In this document: piece by piece, positions 1-10,707 of the stretch | Layout: every line of letters begins with the position of its first letter | Numbering within the stretch: position 1 is the stretch's first letter | NCBI GenBank assembly: GCA_937934745.1 | Contig: CALGZC010000055.1 | Span: 1-64,000 of the forward strand | DNA: 64,000 bases | Direction of reading: 5' to 3' | Source of the DNA: an uncultured Blastocatellia bacterium | Lineage (GTDB): Bacteria; Acidobacteriota; Blastocatellia; Chloracidobacteriales; Chloracidobacteriaceae | Notes under the pieces: generated by a model | What the model was told of the DNA's origin: nothing | What the model saw: only the letters and a program-made list of their open reading frames with translations | The model's database searches: none | Translations under genes and position numbers: made by a program

Positions 1-216
1 AACGCCGACAAGGTCGGCGCCGATCACCATGCTGTCTTACGGGATAGGCATCTGGTGCGAGAAGGGCGGGACACGCCTATGGGCGCTCGTTGAGCGGATG
101 GCCTGTGGAGCGAACCGCAGTGGGAAGCAGCGCCCGCGCCACAGTGACTCCGGGGTGGTGCAATGCCGCGTCTGCGTGCCGGAGGAATCCCTGGGGCCTT
201 CAGACCGGGGAGGATG

Positions 217-1245
217 TCAGGGCGGGCTGTGCCTTGAGGACAGCGGCGAATCTGCCCCAGGTGGAACAACACTGGTAAACACCTGCATGGCACGGACGGC
301 ATCACCGTTCGGCAGCGCAAATGTTGTGTCATGGTTGCCGCCCGGCAAGGTCATCTGTAGAACCTGCCGGTTGCCCCCTGCAAACGCTGCCTGGGCCAAG
401 GCTTCGGCCATCCAGAGTGGAACGGTAAGGTCGTTTTCCGCGTGCAGAATCAGCACCGGACAGCGTACCCGCCCAATCTTCGCGATGTTTGGGCAACGAA
501 TCCGGATCAGTTGTTGAACCGGAAAGATTGGGTAACGCAAAGCAGCAATATCGGCAAGGGTTGTAAATGTCGCCAGGGTGATGAGGCCGGCTGCATCAAC
601 GCGTGCCGCGAGGTCAATCGCCGGTGCGCCACCCAGTGAATGCCCGACGATGAAAATCCGCCGAGGGTCGAGATCTGTGCGCTGTGTGAGGTGTGCGAAG
701 GCGGCCGTCGCAGTCTCATACAGGCCCTGTTCACTTGGTTGACCGCTGCTCAGCCCCAGACCGATGTACTCCGGTACAAAGACATTGAAGCCGGCGCGGC
801 GAAAGACCTCCACCTGGACGCGCAGGAATGGATAGTTGAGGTACTCGCCGACGCCGTAAAACAGTAGCAGCGTTGGCTGCCGGGCAGCGTCGGGCAGGAC
901 GGTGTCGCCGGAAGCACTGAGCGCCGGCGCAAATAACGCCGTAATCGTCTCGCCCCGCTCGGCCTGGAGGGTGACGTAACTTGCGCCCGGCGGCGGTGGA
1001 AGCTTCTGGCGTGCCTTACCCTCGCGCGTTGCCGGACGAAACACCATCCCGTGCTGGCGGGTGTAAACATAGAACCCTAAGCCGACATAGCCCATGCCGG
1101 CTACCATCAAGCACACAACCAACAGACGCAGGACGCGCACCGCCCAGGGGTAGTGGCGTGCAAAGTGCGCCGGCGTTCGAGGCTCAGGATGGGATTCAGC
1201 AACCATAAGCCACAGTCCTAGGCCGCCACGCCCGGCAGATGACAT
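217..1245 (-). CDS. alpha/beta hydrolase with N-terminal membrane anchor
   Basis: ORF 342 aa; GHSLGG nucleophile elbow, hydrophobic N-terminal segment, C-terminal LHAEND...GGNHD. Confidence 0.8.
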   Translation of the reverse strand: MSSAGRGGLGLWLMVAESHPEPRTPAHFARHYPWAVRVLRLLVVCLMVAGMGYVGLGFYVYTRQHGMVFRPATREGKARQKLPPPPGASYVTLQAERGETITALFAPALSASGDTVLPDAARQPTLLLFYGVGEYLNYPFLRVQVEVFRRAGFNVFVPEYIGLGLSSGQPSEQGLYETATAAFAHLTQRTDLDPRRIFIVGHSLGGAPAIDLAARVDAAGLITLATFTTLADIAALRYPIFPVQQLIRIRCPNIAKIGRVRCPVLILHAENDLTVPLWMAEALAQAAFAGGNRQVLQMTLPGGNHDTTFALPNGDAVRAMQVFTSVVPPGADSPLSSRHSPP

Positions 1246-1269
1246 CCGGCCGTCGGCGCAGCCGTCTGC

Positions 1270-2820
1270 TCAGCGCACGTTACCCATCAACCGCCGAATG
1301 AACGGTGTGAGGACAAACGCCACCACCGAGACGGCGATCCCGGTTGCCGCGACTTGGTAAAACAGGGTGCTGACGGACTCCGGCCGGTTTTCGTCAAAGT
1401 GCCCGGCGATCAACCCGCCGATGTAGTTGCCAAATGTCGGCCCTAAAAACCAAATGCCCATCACCAACCCACTCAGGCGTTCTGGGGCCAGTTTTGTCAT
1501 CGTGCTCAGCCCGACCGGACTAAGACACAACTCGCCCAGCGTATGAATCAGATAGACCGCCACCAACCACCAGGGACTGAGCCGTCCGCCGTTCAGAAAC
1601 GCCACCCCTACCGCCGCGACAATGAAGCCGACGGCGACAAGCAAGATGCCGATGGAGAATTTCAGCGGACTGGACGGCTGCCGGTTGCCCCACTGCACCC
1701 ACATCCAGGCAAACACCGGGGCGAGGAAAATAATGAACAGTGCATTGAGCGACTGGAAGTAGCTGGACGGGAAGGCAAAGCCAAAAATGCGGCAGTCGGT
1801 CAGGCGGTCAGCGTAGAGGTTTAAGCTCGATCCCGCCTGCTCAAACAGAGCCCAGAACACAATCGAGGCCAGGAAGAAATACACAATTGCCAGCATGCGT
1901 TTGAGTTCGTCTTCGGCCAGCGTCCGCAAGAACGAAAACCAAACCAGCGCGCCGATCCCTGCGAACACCAGCGCGATATAAGCGTAACCGGCAACTCCAC
2001 CCAACCCGGTCACAACCAAGCCATGCAGTTGCTGCAGGCCGGTGACAACGGCAAACAGGGCTGCCGCTACGCCGAGGTAGGACAGAAGTCCCTGCCAAAT
2101 AGGCGTTGTTGCCCCACCCTCCCGCTGAGGCTGCTCACCGACACCGGCAAGGTATTTGAAGCCGGCGATAAACTGCACCAGACCCAGCGTCATCCCAACG
2201 CCGGCGGCTGCGAAGCCCCAGTGCCAACTGGCGCTTGGGTCGAAGCCCCTCCCGGCAAGGGCAGCCTTCCACGTCGCCGATTGCGCCAGAAAGCCACAGG
2301 CCAGGGGCGCGATGAACGCTCCGATGTTGATGCCCATGTAAAAGATTGAGAAACCGGCGTCGCGGCGTTGGTCGGTAGGCGTGTAGAGGCGGCCGACGAT
2401 GGCGCTGATGTTGGGCTTGAGAAGCCCTGTGCCAAGAACGATCAGTACCAGCCCCGTGTAAAACGCCGTTTCCGACTCGAATGCCATTGTGAAGTGTCCG
2501 GCGGCAATGATGATCCCGCCGATGAGCACGGCGGTCTTAAGCCCCAGGAGCCGGTCGGCAGCCCAACCACCGGGCATCGCCAGCAAGTACACGGCCGACG
2601 TGTAGGTGCCGTAAACCAATGCTGCCCGCGCGTTGCTGTAGCCCAGGCCGCCGTTTTCACGCGGTGCCGTCATGTACAGCACGAGGAGCGCGCGCATGCC
2701 GTAGTAGCTAAAGCGTTCCCAGAGTTCGGTAAAAAACAGTGTCATCAGGCCAATCGGGTGGCCGAAAAAATGCTTTTCTGGCACAGCCTCGTCCGAGGCT
2801 TCTACAGTGAAAGCCGTCAT
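1270..2820 (-). CDS. POT/PTR-family peptide MFS transporter
   Basis: ORF called from 3276, but homologous region begins MTAFTVEASDEAVPEKHFFGHPIGLMTLFFTELWERFSYYGMRALLVLYM (start ATG about 2820); ELWERFSYYGMRA and GTGLLKPNIS are POT signatures. Confidence 0.9.
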   Translation of the reverse strand: MTAFTVEASDEAVPEKHFFGHPIGLMTLFFTELWERFSYYGMRALLVLYMTAPRENGGLGYSNARAALVYGTYTSAVYLLAMPGGWAADRLLGLKTAVLIGGIIIAAGHFTMAFESETAFYTGLVLIVLGTGLLKPNISAIVGRLYTPTDQRRDAGFSIFYMGINIGAFIAPLACGFLAQSATWKAALAGRGFDPSASWHWGFAAAGVGMTLGLVQFIAGFKYLAGVGEQPQREGGATTPIWQGLLSYLGVAAALFAVVTGLQQLHGLVVTGLGGVAGYAYIALVFAGIGALVWFSFLRTLAEDELKRMLAIVYFFLASIVFWALFEQAGSSLNLYADRLTDCRIFGFAFPSSYFQSLNALFIIFLAPVFAWMWVQWGNRQPSSPLKFSIGILLVAVGFIVAAVGVAFLNGGRLSPWWLVAVYLIHTLGELCLSPVGLSTMTKLAPERLSGLVMGIWFLGPTFGNYIGGLIAGHFDENRPESVSTLFYQVAATGIAVSVVAFVLTPFIRRLMGNVR

Positions 2821-3228
2821 GGTGTGAGCTTCCTTGCGCTGGAATCTATGGCTTGTGGCCGCCCACAATACCGCATTCAGGCGATTCCATACACCGTGAA
2901 ATTTAGCCGTGAAATCGTTGATGGCGTTGTGAAATCCTTGGCGTCGTCCCAAGCCGCCAACTACCAAGACCGGTCTTCTGCACAAAAGTTGCCGGCAGGC
3001 ATCCGGTGGAGCATTGAATGGATGATCGAAAGTCCGGCAGGCGGCCCGCTTCCAGGACGGGTGTGGCGCGGGTCCTGAGCGCGCTTCCAAACGGGCAGAG
3101 GCGCCCTGTAGGCACGTGGTCTGTCCGTCCCCAGATGCCATGTTCGTTGACGGAAGCCTATGCGGCCGACTAACGTACACCGTGAAAAACGTACAAAATG
3201 GCCACCATACCTTGCGTCTCACTGCTTG

Positions 3229-3909
3229 ATGAAGAACACCCACGCCGCGAAAATGAACGCGATGTATCGGCGGCAACGATACATCTACGATCTATCCCGT
3301 AAGTACTTTTTGTTCGGACGCGACACGCTGTTAGCCCGCCTACCGGTGCGGCCGGGTATGCGGGTTGCCGAGATCGGCTGTGGGACGGCGCGGAATCTGG
3401 TCATTTTGGCCAGCCGGCATCCCCAAGCGTGGTTTTACGGCGCCGACATCTCGACGGAAATGCTGACTTCGGCGCGTGCCAACATCCGTCGCCGCCGGTT
3501 GGTCAACATCACCGTCGCCGTCGCGGCTGCGGAGTCCCTGGACTACCGGATGACGTTTGGACTCGCAGAGCCGTTTGACATTGCCTTTTTCTCCTACTCG
3601 CTTTCGATGATTCCCGACTGGCGGACGGCGCTCGCGACCGCCCTGGACAACCTCCGTCCGGGTGGCTGGTTGGGTGTGGTGGATTTTTGGGATCAGAAGG
3701 GACTCCCAACGTGGTTTGAAAAACTGCTCGGAGCGTGGGTCCGGCGTTTTGACGTGACGCCGCGCCCGGAAATACTCGATGAGCTTGCCGCCCACCACGA
3801 CCGGGGTGCGGGGAGGCTCACAGTTGAAGCCGTCGGTGGTCGGTATGCTTTCATTGCGCTGTTTGAGACCACCGGACTAGGTGCCGTTGCGCCGGAGCGC
3901 ACATCCTGA
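3229..3909 (+). CDS. btaB: BtaB-like SAM-dependent methyltransferase (betaine lipid headgroup N-methylation)
   Basis: YRRQRYIYDLSRKYFLFGRDTLL...VAEIGCGTARNL...GADISTEML; directly upstream of a BtaA-like gene; start chosen among several Met. Confidence 0.75.
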   Translation: MKNTHAAKMNAMYRRQRYIYDLSRKYFLFGRDTLLARLPVRPGMRVAEIGCGTARNLVILASRHPQAWFYGADISTEMLTSARANIRRRRLVNITVAVAAAESLDYRMTFGLAEPFDIAFFSYSLSMIPDWRTALATALDNLRPGGWLGVVDFWDQKGLPTWFEKLLGAWVRRFDVTPRPEILDELAAHHDRGAGRLTVEAVGGRYAFIALFETTGLGAVAPERTS

Positions 3910-3924
3910 ATGTTGTTGTGAGGC

Positions 3925-5154
3925 ATGTTTCCCGTGGCAACCGATACGGCCCAACTTCTCCGTGCGGCAGTCCACCAAAGCCCGTTGACCTCCCGGCAGG
4001 GCTTATTAGAACGGCTGTTTACGGTTTATTTTGACGCCTTTGTGTACAATCAGATTTGGGAGGATCCACGGGTTGATCTGGCTGCACTGGAACTCACCCC
4101 GGACAGCCGCATCCTGACCATCTCATCCGGTGGATGCAATGTCCTAAACTACCTGATTCACAGTCCGGCACACATCACAGCTGTCGATCTGAATCGCTAT
4201 CATCTGGCGTTGCTGCGCCTGAAGCTGGCGGCCGTCCGCCATTTGCCAGATTACGAGTCGTTCTTTCGCATGTTCGGTGCGGCTAACGATGTCCGCAACG
4301 TCCTAGCATATGACACCTACGTGAGTGCGCACCTGGACGATGCAACACGCGCTTTCTGGGAGGGACTGACGGTATTCGGCAAGCGGCGAATTCATTTTTT
4401 CGCAGACAATCTTTACAACCATGCCCGGAATGGCTTTTACCTTCGGTTTCTAGAAAAGCTGGCCCACCTGATGGGGTTGTACCCTGACCGCCTCATACAC
4501 ATGACCGATCCGGTTGAACGTGCCGAAGTGTTTGACACCACCATCGGCCGTTATTTTGACCACTGGCTTGTGCGGGCGCTGTCCAAGCTCCCGTTCATTG
4601 TGTTTGGTCTTGGTATTCCTCCACGTCAGTACGAAGCGATGCGCCGGGAGACGCCGGAAAACATCCTGGCCATGTACCGCCGGCGTGTGCGGCGCTTCGT
4701 GTGTGATTTTCCGATTGAGGAGAACTATTTTGCGTGGCAGGCATTGGCGCGCCGCTACGACACTGAACATCGGCGCGCCATTCCTGAATACCTGAAGGCA
4801 GAAAACTTCGCGACACTCCGCGCCAACATCACGCGGGTGACGACGGAGGTGACATCGTTGACCGACCATTTGCGTAGGCAGCCGGCCGGTGCCTACAACC
4901 GTTTTGTCTTCCTTGACGCCCAGGATTGGATGCAAGACGAAGAAATTGCAGCCCTGTGGCGCGAGGTCGTCCGGGTGGCACCTCCGGGGTCACGAGTCAT
5001 TTTCCGCACTGCGCCCAAGGCTTCTCCAGTGGAAACTGCCTTGCCGCCGGAGTTGCGCGCGCGCATCCGCTACGAACGCGACCGCTCGGCCGAGCTCTTT
5101 GCGCGCGACCGGTTCGCGATCTACGGTGGGTTTCATCTCTACTTGGTGAACTAG
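3925..5154 (+). CDS. btaA: BtaA-like (DUF3419) SAM:diacylglycerol 3-amino-3-carboxypropyl transferase
   Basis: YNQIWEDPRVDLAAL...ILTISSGGCNVLNYL...AVDLNRYHLALLRLKLAA typical of BtaA; paired with btaB. Confidence 0.85.
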   Translation: MFPVATDTAQLLRAAVHQSPLTSRQGLLERLFTVYFDAFVYNQIWEDPRVDLAALELTPDSRILTISSGGCNVLNYLIHSPAHITAVDLNRYHLALLRLKLAAVRHLPDYESFFRMFGAANDVRNVLAYDTYVSAHLDDATRAFWEGLTVFGKRRIHFFADNLYNHARNGFYLRFLEKLAHLMGLYPDRLIHMTDPVERAEVFDTTIGRYFDHWLVRALSKLPFIVFGLGIPPRQYEAMRRETPENILAMYRRRVRRFVCDFPIEENYFAWQALARRYDTEHRRAIPEYLKAENFATLRANITRVTTEVTSLTDHLRRQPAGAYNRFVFLDAQDWMQDEEIAALWREVVRVAPPGSRVIFRTAPKASPVETALPPELRARIRYERDRSAELFARDRFAIYGGFHLYLVN

Positions 5155-5158
5155 TTCC

Positions 5159-5197
5159 CGCGCAGCTTCAGATGCCCATCGGGGTTTCTGCTGCGCG
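5159..5197. terminator. possible stem-loop after btaA (CGCGCAGC / GCTGCGCG)
   Basis: 8-bp perfect inverted repeat just after the btaA stop; no strong U tract. Confidence 0.35.
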
Positions 5198-5283
5198 CAA
5201 CAGGCAACCAAGGGCGCACGACGTGCGTCCTGGTCGCCTCAATTTGCCCGATTCAATTGGCACCGCCAACCGGCCCCTCCGCG

Positions 5284-5964
5284 CTAGCGCAGACTCGGAT
5301 GCACCATAATCGGCGGTGGCTCGGAGGGAGTAGTCGGTTGGTTCACGTCCGACAGGACAGAGTCCACATCGGCTTCGTTGAAATCCAGCTCGCCGACAAA
5401 CGGGCGCAGCAACTCTGATAGCCGTTGCCGCTCGGCATTGAGTCGGGCTTCAAATGCACGGGCCTGCTCTTCGGCTTCCTGGGCTTCCTGCACCAGGCGT
5501 TCTTTTTCTTCTTCTTGCCGCCGGATAAATTCAAGGCGCTCGGCTTCCATTTCCTTGAAGCGTTCAGCGTTGCGGCGTTCCAGGCTAGCGGCGTGATTGA
5601 GCAGCGTAGCATAGTAGGCGTCGAGAGCCTTGACCTTGCGGGCTGCGTCATTTTTCGGTTCTTCAATGGTGTGCCCCTCGCGGTCGAGCGCGAACTTCAG
5701 CGCAATGACCCGCGTTTCCGGCGGGGCGTTGGCGATGATTGGGTTCGCAATCATCTTTTCCAGTTCTTCAACCCCACAGGAAGAGACCGGTAGGCGGGCG
5801 CTCCGGTAAATGGACTCGAAACTCCGCAGATGTGGCGGAACGTGCTCCTCAGATGGAGGTGGTTCTGGGGAGCGCTCGTCCTGGGGACGGCGGTCGCGGT
5901 CGTCACGGTGTGACTCAGGTTTCGAGCCAAAAATCCTGCCAAGCATGCCGGTTCCGTTGCTCAT
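5284..5964 (-). CDS. hypothetical charged coiled-coil protein
   Basis: Glu/Arg-rich heptad-like region (RRNAERFKEMEAERLEFIRRQEEEKERLVQEAQEAEEQARAFEARL); start at MSNGTGML. Confidence 0.6.
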   Translation of the reverse strand: MSNGTGMLGRIFGSKPESHRDDRDRRPQDERSPEPPPSEEHVPPHLRSFESIYRSARLPVSSCGVEELEKMIANPIIANAPPETRVIALKFALDREGHTIEEPKNDAARKVKALDAYYATLLNHAASLERRNAERFKEMEAERLEFIRRQEEEKERLVQEAQEAEEQARAFEARLNAERQRLSELLRPFVGELDFNEADVDSVLSDVNQPTTPSEPPPIMVHPSLR

Positions 5965-6192
5965 AAGAGATACCTCGCAGCGCCATCGGGGAAATTGCAG
6001 CACATCCAAACTTTTTCAGGGGATATGCTCTATTGTCGTTGAAAGTGAGAGCTGGCACAAGCCGCTTTCAAGCGTCTGTTCCCGGCACCGAGCTTGCCAA
6101 GGACGTATGCTGGAGTACGGCTCCCGGAAGAGAAAGCGCGCATAATCGGTTTCACCCCCACGCATGTTTTGCCGGTGCCTCTGGATGTTGTT

Positions 6193-6756
6193 ATGAAACA
6201 CTCGCATACCCTAACTCAGTTGGGTGCAGTTGTCCTGCGGTTCTCCATCTTTACCGGTTTCTGGGCGATTGCTTACTTTTTTATGTGTCTGACGGCATTT
6301 GCCGTGGCGCATCCACGGTGGCATTTTGTGGTTGACGTGGGCAGCTGGTTGATCTGGTTTGGGATCTACTTCGCCGTAGCGCTGACCTTGGGGAATCTCA
6401 TCGGCGTCGTGTCGAACCTCATCCGCCCACACACCGGAACCGTGACCCATGGGGACTTTGACGGCCGCTTTGCCGGCAACGGTTTACAGGTGCTTCAGTT
6501 CTGCCTTGGAACGCTGGCCTCCGGGTTGACCTTTCTGGCGCTGGCGCGCCTGACGGGCCAACTTGCCTGCCAATGGTTTAGCCTCAGCCTAGACATTTTG
6601 GATGGCACCTCGTTGCCGCTTGCCGCCGCCGCCGTCGCCGTGGAGAGTACGGCGACCACCTTGCTGGTGCTGGCGATTATTTTTTATGCCAAAGGTCAAC
6701 TCGAGGCGGCGTCAAAGGCCCGTCTCGCCGGTTCACCGGTGACTGCCAAGGCATAG
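6193..6756 (+). CDS. hypothetical membrane protein
   Basis: ORF from MKHSHTLTQLG with several hydrophobic segments. Confidence 0.6.
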   Translation: MKHSHTLTQLGAVVLRFSIFTGFWAIAYFFMCLTAFAVAHPRWHFVVDVGSWLIWFGIYFAVALTLGNLIGVVSNLIRPHTGTVTHGDFDGRFAGNGLQVLQFCLGTLASGLTFLALARLTGQLACQWFSLSLDILDGTSLPLAAAAVAVESTATTLLVLAIIFYAKGQLEAASKARLAGSPVTAKA

Positions 6757-6880
6757 CAACGCTGCGCCAAATTTGGCCTCAACGACAGCCTAGCGTGACC
6801 GTGGCGTCCACCAGTGTCTGCGCAGAGCGCTTGGCAGTCATCGGTATTCCCTGACCACAGAAAGCTTCTCACCCAGGCAC

Positions 6881-9800
6881 CTAGAAGGCGAACTTGAAGG
6901 CGAACTGGATGATTCGTGGTCCGGTTGTGGTTTCCAAAATGCGCCCAAAGTTGGGCGTACCGACCACGTTACCCGGATTGGCAAAGTTCGTCTGGTTGAA
7001 GAGGTTGAAGAACTCGGTTCGGAATTCGGCCCGGTACCGTTCCCGAAACACCAGAAACTTGACAACTGAGAAATCGGTGTTGACTTGCGCCGGCCCGCGT
7101 AGCGTATTCCGCCCAACGGTGCCGAAATTGCCGATGCCGGTTGAACTAATGAACCGGCTGGTGTCGAAGTAGCGGTCAAGCCGGCGGCGCACGTCCCCTG
7201 ACAAAGCTCCGTTGCCCTGCCCGGTGGGCGCGTACGAGGCGCGCGCGCCATCACTCAGACCCGTGCTGCTGGCAATGGTGAAGGGAAGTCCGGTTTGGAT
7301 AATCGTCACACCCGACACCTGCCAGTCGTTGACCAGCACTTTGAGGGCGCGGTTGTCGCCCGTGTACCACTTCGGCAGGTCGTAGACAAAGCTCGCAACG
7401 AGTCGCTGCCGACGGTCAAAATCCGCCGTCGCGCGATTGCCCCGGAACGTCACTTGGTCACCGAAGTCGGTTGACACGTCACTGGTCCCAAGAGAGGTCA
7501 ACTGCCCGGAGTACTCATCAATCGTGTGCGACCACGTGTAACTGACCAAACCCTGCAATCCGTTGGCCAACCGGCGGGTCACGCTTGCCTGGAGCGAGTT
7601 GTAACTGGCAACGGCGGATGATTCCTGGACCGAAACGGCAAAGGACACCAGGGCCGGCTGCATCACCTGGGACAACAGTGTGCCGAAGGGGCTAACGTTG
7701 CCGCCGGGTGCAAAAGGCTGATTGACGGCCTTGAAGCGTTGGAGCTTGCGTGTTTGCGAGCCGACATAACTCACCTCAAGCTGGGTGTCTTTGATGAACT
7801 CCCACTGAAAACCGAGCGAATATTGCTGTACGTAGGGCGTCCGTAAGTTCCGGCCCGGGAAGATGCCCTGGACGGCAACTTGCCGTCCGCCGACGCAAAA
7901 CGGCAACCCACGGTTTGGTCCCGGCGCGCCGGTGCAGCTCGTGCCGGGGAAAAATGACGGGTTGCCCGTATCAATCGGCCCTTGGGTCGGTGGGATCGGG
8001 GCGAATGGATTCGAAAGGCCGCCGCCAGCGACTGCCGGGAAGAATGGAACCAGCGGGAAGACAGGGAAGCTAAAGCTCGCGTTGATCACGGTCCGTGCGT
8101 TAAAGCGGTCGTAGTACAACCCGTAGCCGGCACGGACCACAAAGCGGTCGGTCGGCAACGGTTTGAAAGCCAGACCGAGGCGCGGCGCAAAGTTATTCCG
8201 ATCGGGATCGGTAAGACCGCGTCGCGTATCGCGGGCAATGCCCGGCAAGCCAGTCCGGCTGTTGGACGGCAGAAAGAACCCGGCGAATGTCCCGGTGAGG
8301 TTCGAGACACCGTTGGGGCCAACGCCGACGACCGACCGTGCGACGGCTTCATCGAACGTCCCCATCAGACCGTCTTTCTCGTAAAACGGTCCGAAGTAGT
8401 CGTAGCGCACGCCGAGGTTAAGCGTCAGACGGTTGCTCAATTTCCAGTCGTCCTGGGCAAAGAATGTGAAGTCATTGGCCCGGAAGTCACGCTTGGCACC
8501 GCCGGGAGAAATCACCGACAGAAACGGCGAGGTCAATCCGTTCGCCAATGAGGATAGACCGGGATTGACGCCTGTGATGAGGAATTCCGTAAACGGCAGG
8601 GTCGGTAAAAACTGTGGAGCGCGGTTGACCGAGCCGGCAGGAATCCCGATGGCTGCAAATGCGCCGAGACCGGCCGCATTGGCGAATCCTCCCGTAAATT
8701 GGAGTAGTCCCCGTGCGCCGACGTTGAAAAAGACGCGCTGCCGATAGGGACGTACTTCGCCCCCAAACTTCAAACTGTGTTCTCCTATCGTCCAGGATAG
8801 CGTGTCAAGAAAGGTCCACCCTTCCGTAATGTTGGAGCTTTCAGAAGTCGTCGCTGGCCCGATGGAAAACATGTTCGAGAACGTGAAGCCCGGCAGACCT
8901 GGGAACCGGGCTGCACTGGGCGAGTTGATCCCGAAGTCGGCAGCGCGGAAAGGCTCGGTCGGGCGTCCCTCGGTGATGAGCCGGTTGTAGCCGAAGCGAA
9001 ATTCGTTGATCATGGTTGGGCGCAGAATACCGCTCCACGAGGCCGTTGTGACGCGGTTGTTCGTAATTGCATCAACGGGATAGCCCGGTAACTGAAGCGC
9101 GTTACCGCCGCCGAACTGCCGGAACAAGCCCTGCTTGACCGTGTTGTTAGCAAAGAAAAACTTACCCGTGACACGGTGATTGTCGTTGATTTGCCAGTCG
9201 CCGTTGGTGTTGAACTGTTCCTCGCGAAACGTCGATTCTGCCACCTGAACGCCGGTGGTCCGGCCGTTCCCGCTGGGAATCAGAAACTGCCCGTTCGGAT
9301 AGCGCGCCTGAAGCATCCGCACCTGGGGCGAACTGGCAAAGGCTGCCGAGTTGATAAACGGCGCAAAGCCCGGAGCGCGGTTCAGGGCAATGGCCCGGAT
9401 GGCCGTCAGTGACCGGTCATCGGTGAGGTCAGGCGCCGGATTAAACGGCGCGATGCTGTTGTTAGTGGACGTGCCGTTGACTTCGCGCGTCCCCTGGTAC
9501 GAACCGAAGAAGAAGAGACGGTTTTTGACAATCGGGCCGCCAATGGTTCCGCCGTACTGCTTCCGGTTGTTCGCCTGGCGTGGGATGCCGCCGCGTTTGA
9601 GGAAAAAATTGTTCGCATTGAGCGCCTGATCGCGCAGGAAAAAGTAAGCGTTGCCGTGAAACTCATTCGTCCCGGATTTGGTCACAGCCGCCACAATGCC
9701 GCCCGTATTGCGCCCGGCCGAGGCGTCATACTGGCTCGTTTGCACGATAAACTCTTGAAGGGCGTCGGTGGCCGGGACGGCCAGGTTGGCGAAAGAGCCG

Positions 9801-10507
9801 GTCCCAATCGAGTTGACATCAATCCCGTTGATGAGGATTGAGTTGCTGGTGGTACGCTGGCCGTTGACATTGATGGCCGTGTCGCCGCGCCCAACTTCTG
9901 CCGTGTTGAAAATGTTTGATGTCGCTCCGGCCGACAGCGCCAGAAGCTGCTGGAAGTTCCGGGTCGGGAGCGGCAGTTGGCGGATGTTGCGTTCGTCCAC
10001 CACGCGGCCGTGGGCGGCCGAATCGGCCTGGATGAGCGGTGCTTCGCCGGAGACATTGATGACCTCAGATGCCGCTTCGCCGATTTCAAGCACCGTGTCG
10101 TTGGTGGTCACGCCGGTGATGTTGATGGTGATGTTTTCGGTAATGCTCGTTTTGAAGCCAGAAGCGCGTACTTCAAGTCGGTATTTCCCCGGCGGCAAGA
10201 GGGTGAAAGTGTAATCACCGTTGCTGCCGGTCGTGGCTTCGCGTTTGCTGCCCGTGGCTTGCTCGATGAGCGTAACGGCTGCTCCACCGACAACGGCACC
10301 TTGCGGGTCGCGCACCGTCCCACGCAGTTGCCCGGTGCTGGCCGATTGTGCCAACCCCTCGATGACAGCAACGCTCAAAGCCCAGCACAGCGCAAGCAGA
10401 ATCAGGATGCCTCTTTGCTGCCAGGCTGCACCCGGGCCAAAGAAGCCCGGCTTGCGACTTATTGGCTGCCAATTAAAACACGAGTCAAACACGAAGGGCA
10501 TACTCAT
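6881..10507 (-). CDS. Oar-like TonB-dependent receptor with N-terminal carboxypeptidase-regulatory domain
   Basis: about 1200 aa; GQLRGTVRDPQGAVVGGAAVTLIEQATG, plug domain, beta-barrel ending in FAFKFAF. Confidence 0.9.
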   Translation of the reverse strand: MSMPFVFDSCFNWQPISRKPGFFGPGAAWQQRGILILLALCWALSVAVIEGLAQSASTGQLRGTVRDPQGAVVGGAAVTLIEQATGSKREATTGSNGDYTFTLLPPGKYRLEVRASGFKTSITENITINITGVTTNDTVLEIGEAASEVINVSGEAPLIQADSAAHGRVVDERNIRQLPLPTRNFQQLLALSAGATSNIFNTAEVGRGDTAINVNGQRTTSNSILINGIDVNSIGTGSFANLAVPATDALQEFIVQTSQYDASAGRNTGGIVAAVTKSGTNEFHGNAYFFLRDQALNANNFFLKRGGIPRQANNRKQYGGTIGGPIVKNRLFFFGSYQGTREVNGTSTNNSIAPFNPAPDLTDDRSLTAIRAIALNRAPGFAPFINSAAFASSPQVRMLQARYPNGQFLIPSGNGRTTGVQVAESTFREEQFNTNGDWQINDNHRVTGKFFFANNTVKQGLFRQFGGGNALQLPGYPVDAITNNRVTTASWSGILRPTMINEFRFGYNRLITEGRPTEPFRAADFGINSPSAARFPGLPGFTFSNMFSIGPATTSESSNITEGWTFLDTLSWTIGEHSLKFGGEVRPYRQRVFFNVGARGLLQFTGGFANAAGLGAFAAIGIPAGSVNRAPQFLPTLPFTEFLITGVNPGLSSLANGLTSPFLSVISPGGAKRDFRANDFTFFAQDDWKLSNRLTLNLGVRYDYFGPFYEKDGLMGTFDEAVARSVVGVGPNGVSNLTGTFAGFFLPSNSRTGLPGIARDTRRGLTDPDRNNFAPRLGLAFKPLPTDRFVVRAGYGLYYDRFNARTVINASFSFPVFPLVPFFPAVAGGGLSNPFAPIPPTQGPIDTGNPSFFPGTSCTGAPGPNRGLPFCVGGRQVAVQGIFPGRNLRTPYVQQYSLGFQWEFIKDTQLEVSYVGSQTRKLQRFKAVNQPFAPGGNVSPFGTLLSQVMQPALVSFAVSVQESSAVASYNSLQASVTRRLANGLQGLVSYTWSHTIDEYSGQLTSLGTSDVSTDFGDQVTFRGNRATADFDRRQRLVASFVYDLPKWYTGDNRALKVLVNDWQVSGVTIIQTGLPFTIASSTGLSDGARASYAPTGQGNGALSGDVRRRLDRYFDTSRFISSTGIGNFGTVGRNTLRGPAQVNTDFSVVKFLVFRERYRAEFRTEFFNLFNQTNFANPGNVVGTPNFGRILETTTGPRIIQFAFKFAF

Positions 10508-10707
10508 CCCATCCTTTTGTTTCCGAAGAGAAACTAGGGTAAACCAGGGCACGACGGCTAATGTGCGTAGATTTCTGACCCAGGCGCGTCATTGAAGGCC
10601 TAGGGGTTTTTCTCGCAGGCTGTGACACATAAGATACGTCGCAGCCGCCTATGCGTCAATTGACTTAGACAGAAGAAAAACGGGCCCCAGGGCAGCAGCA
10701 GGGAAAC

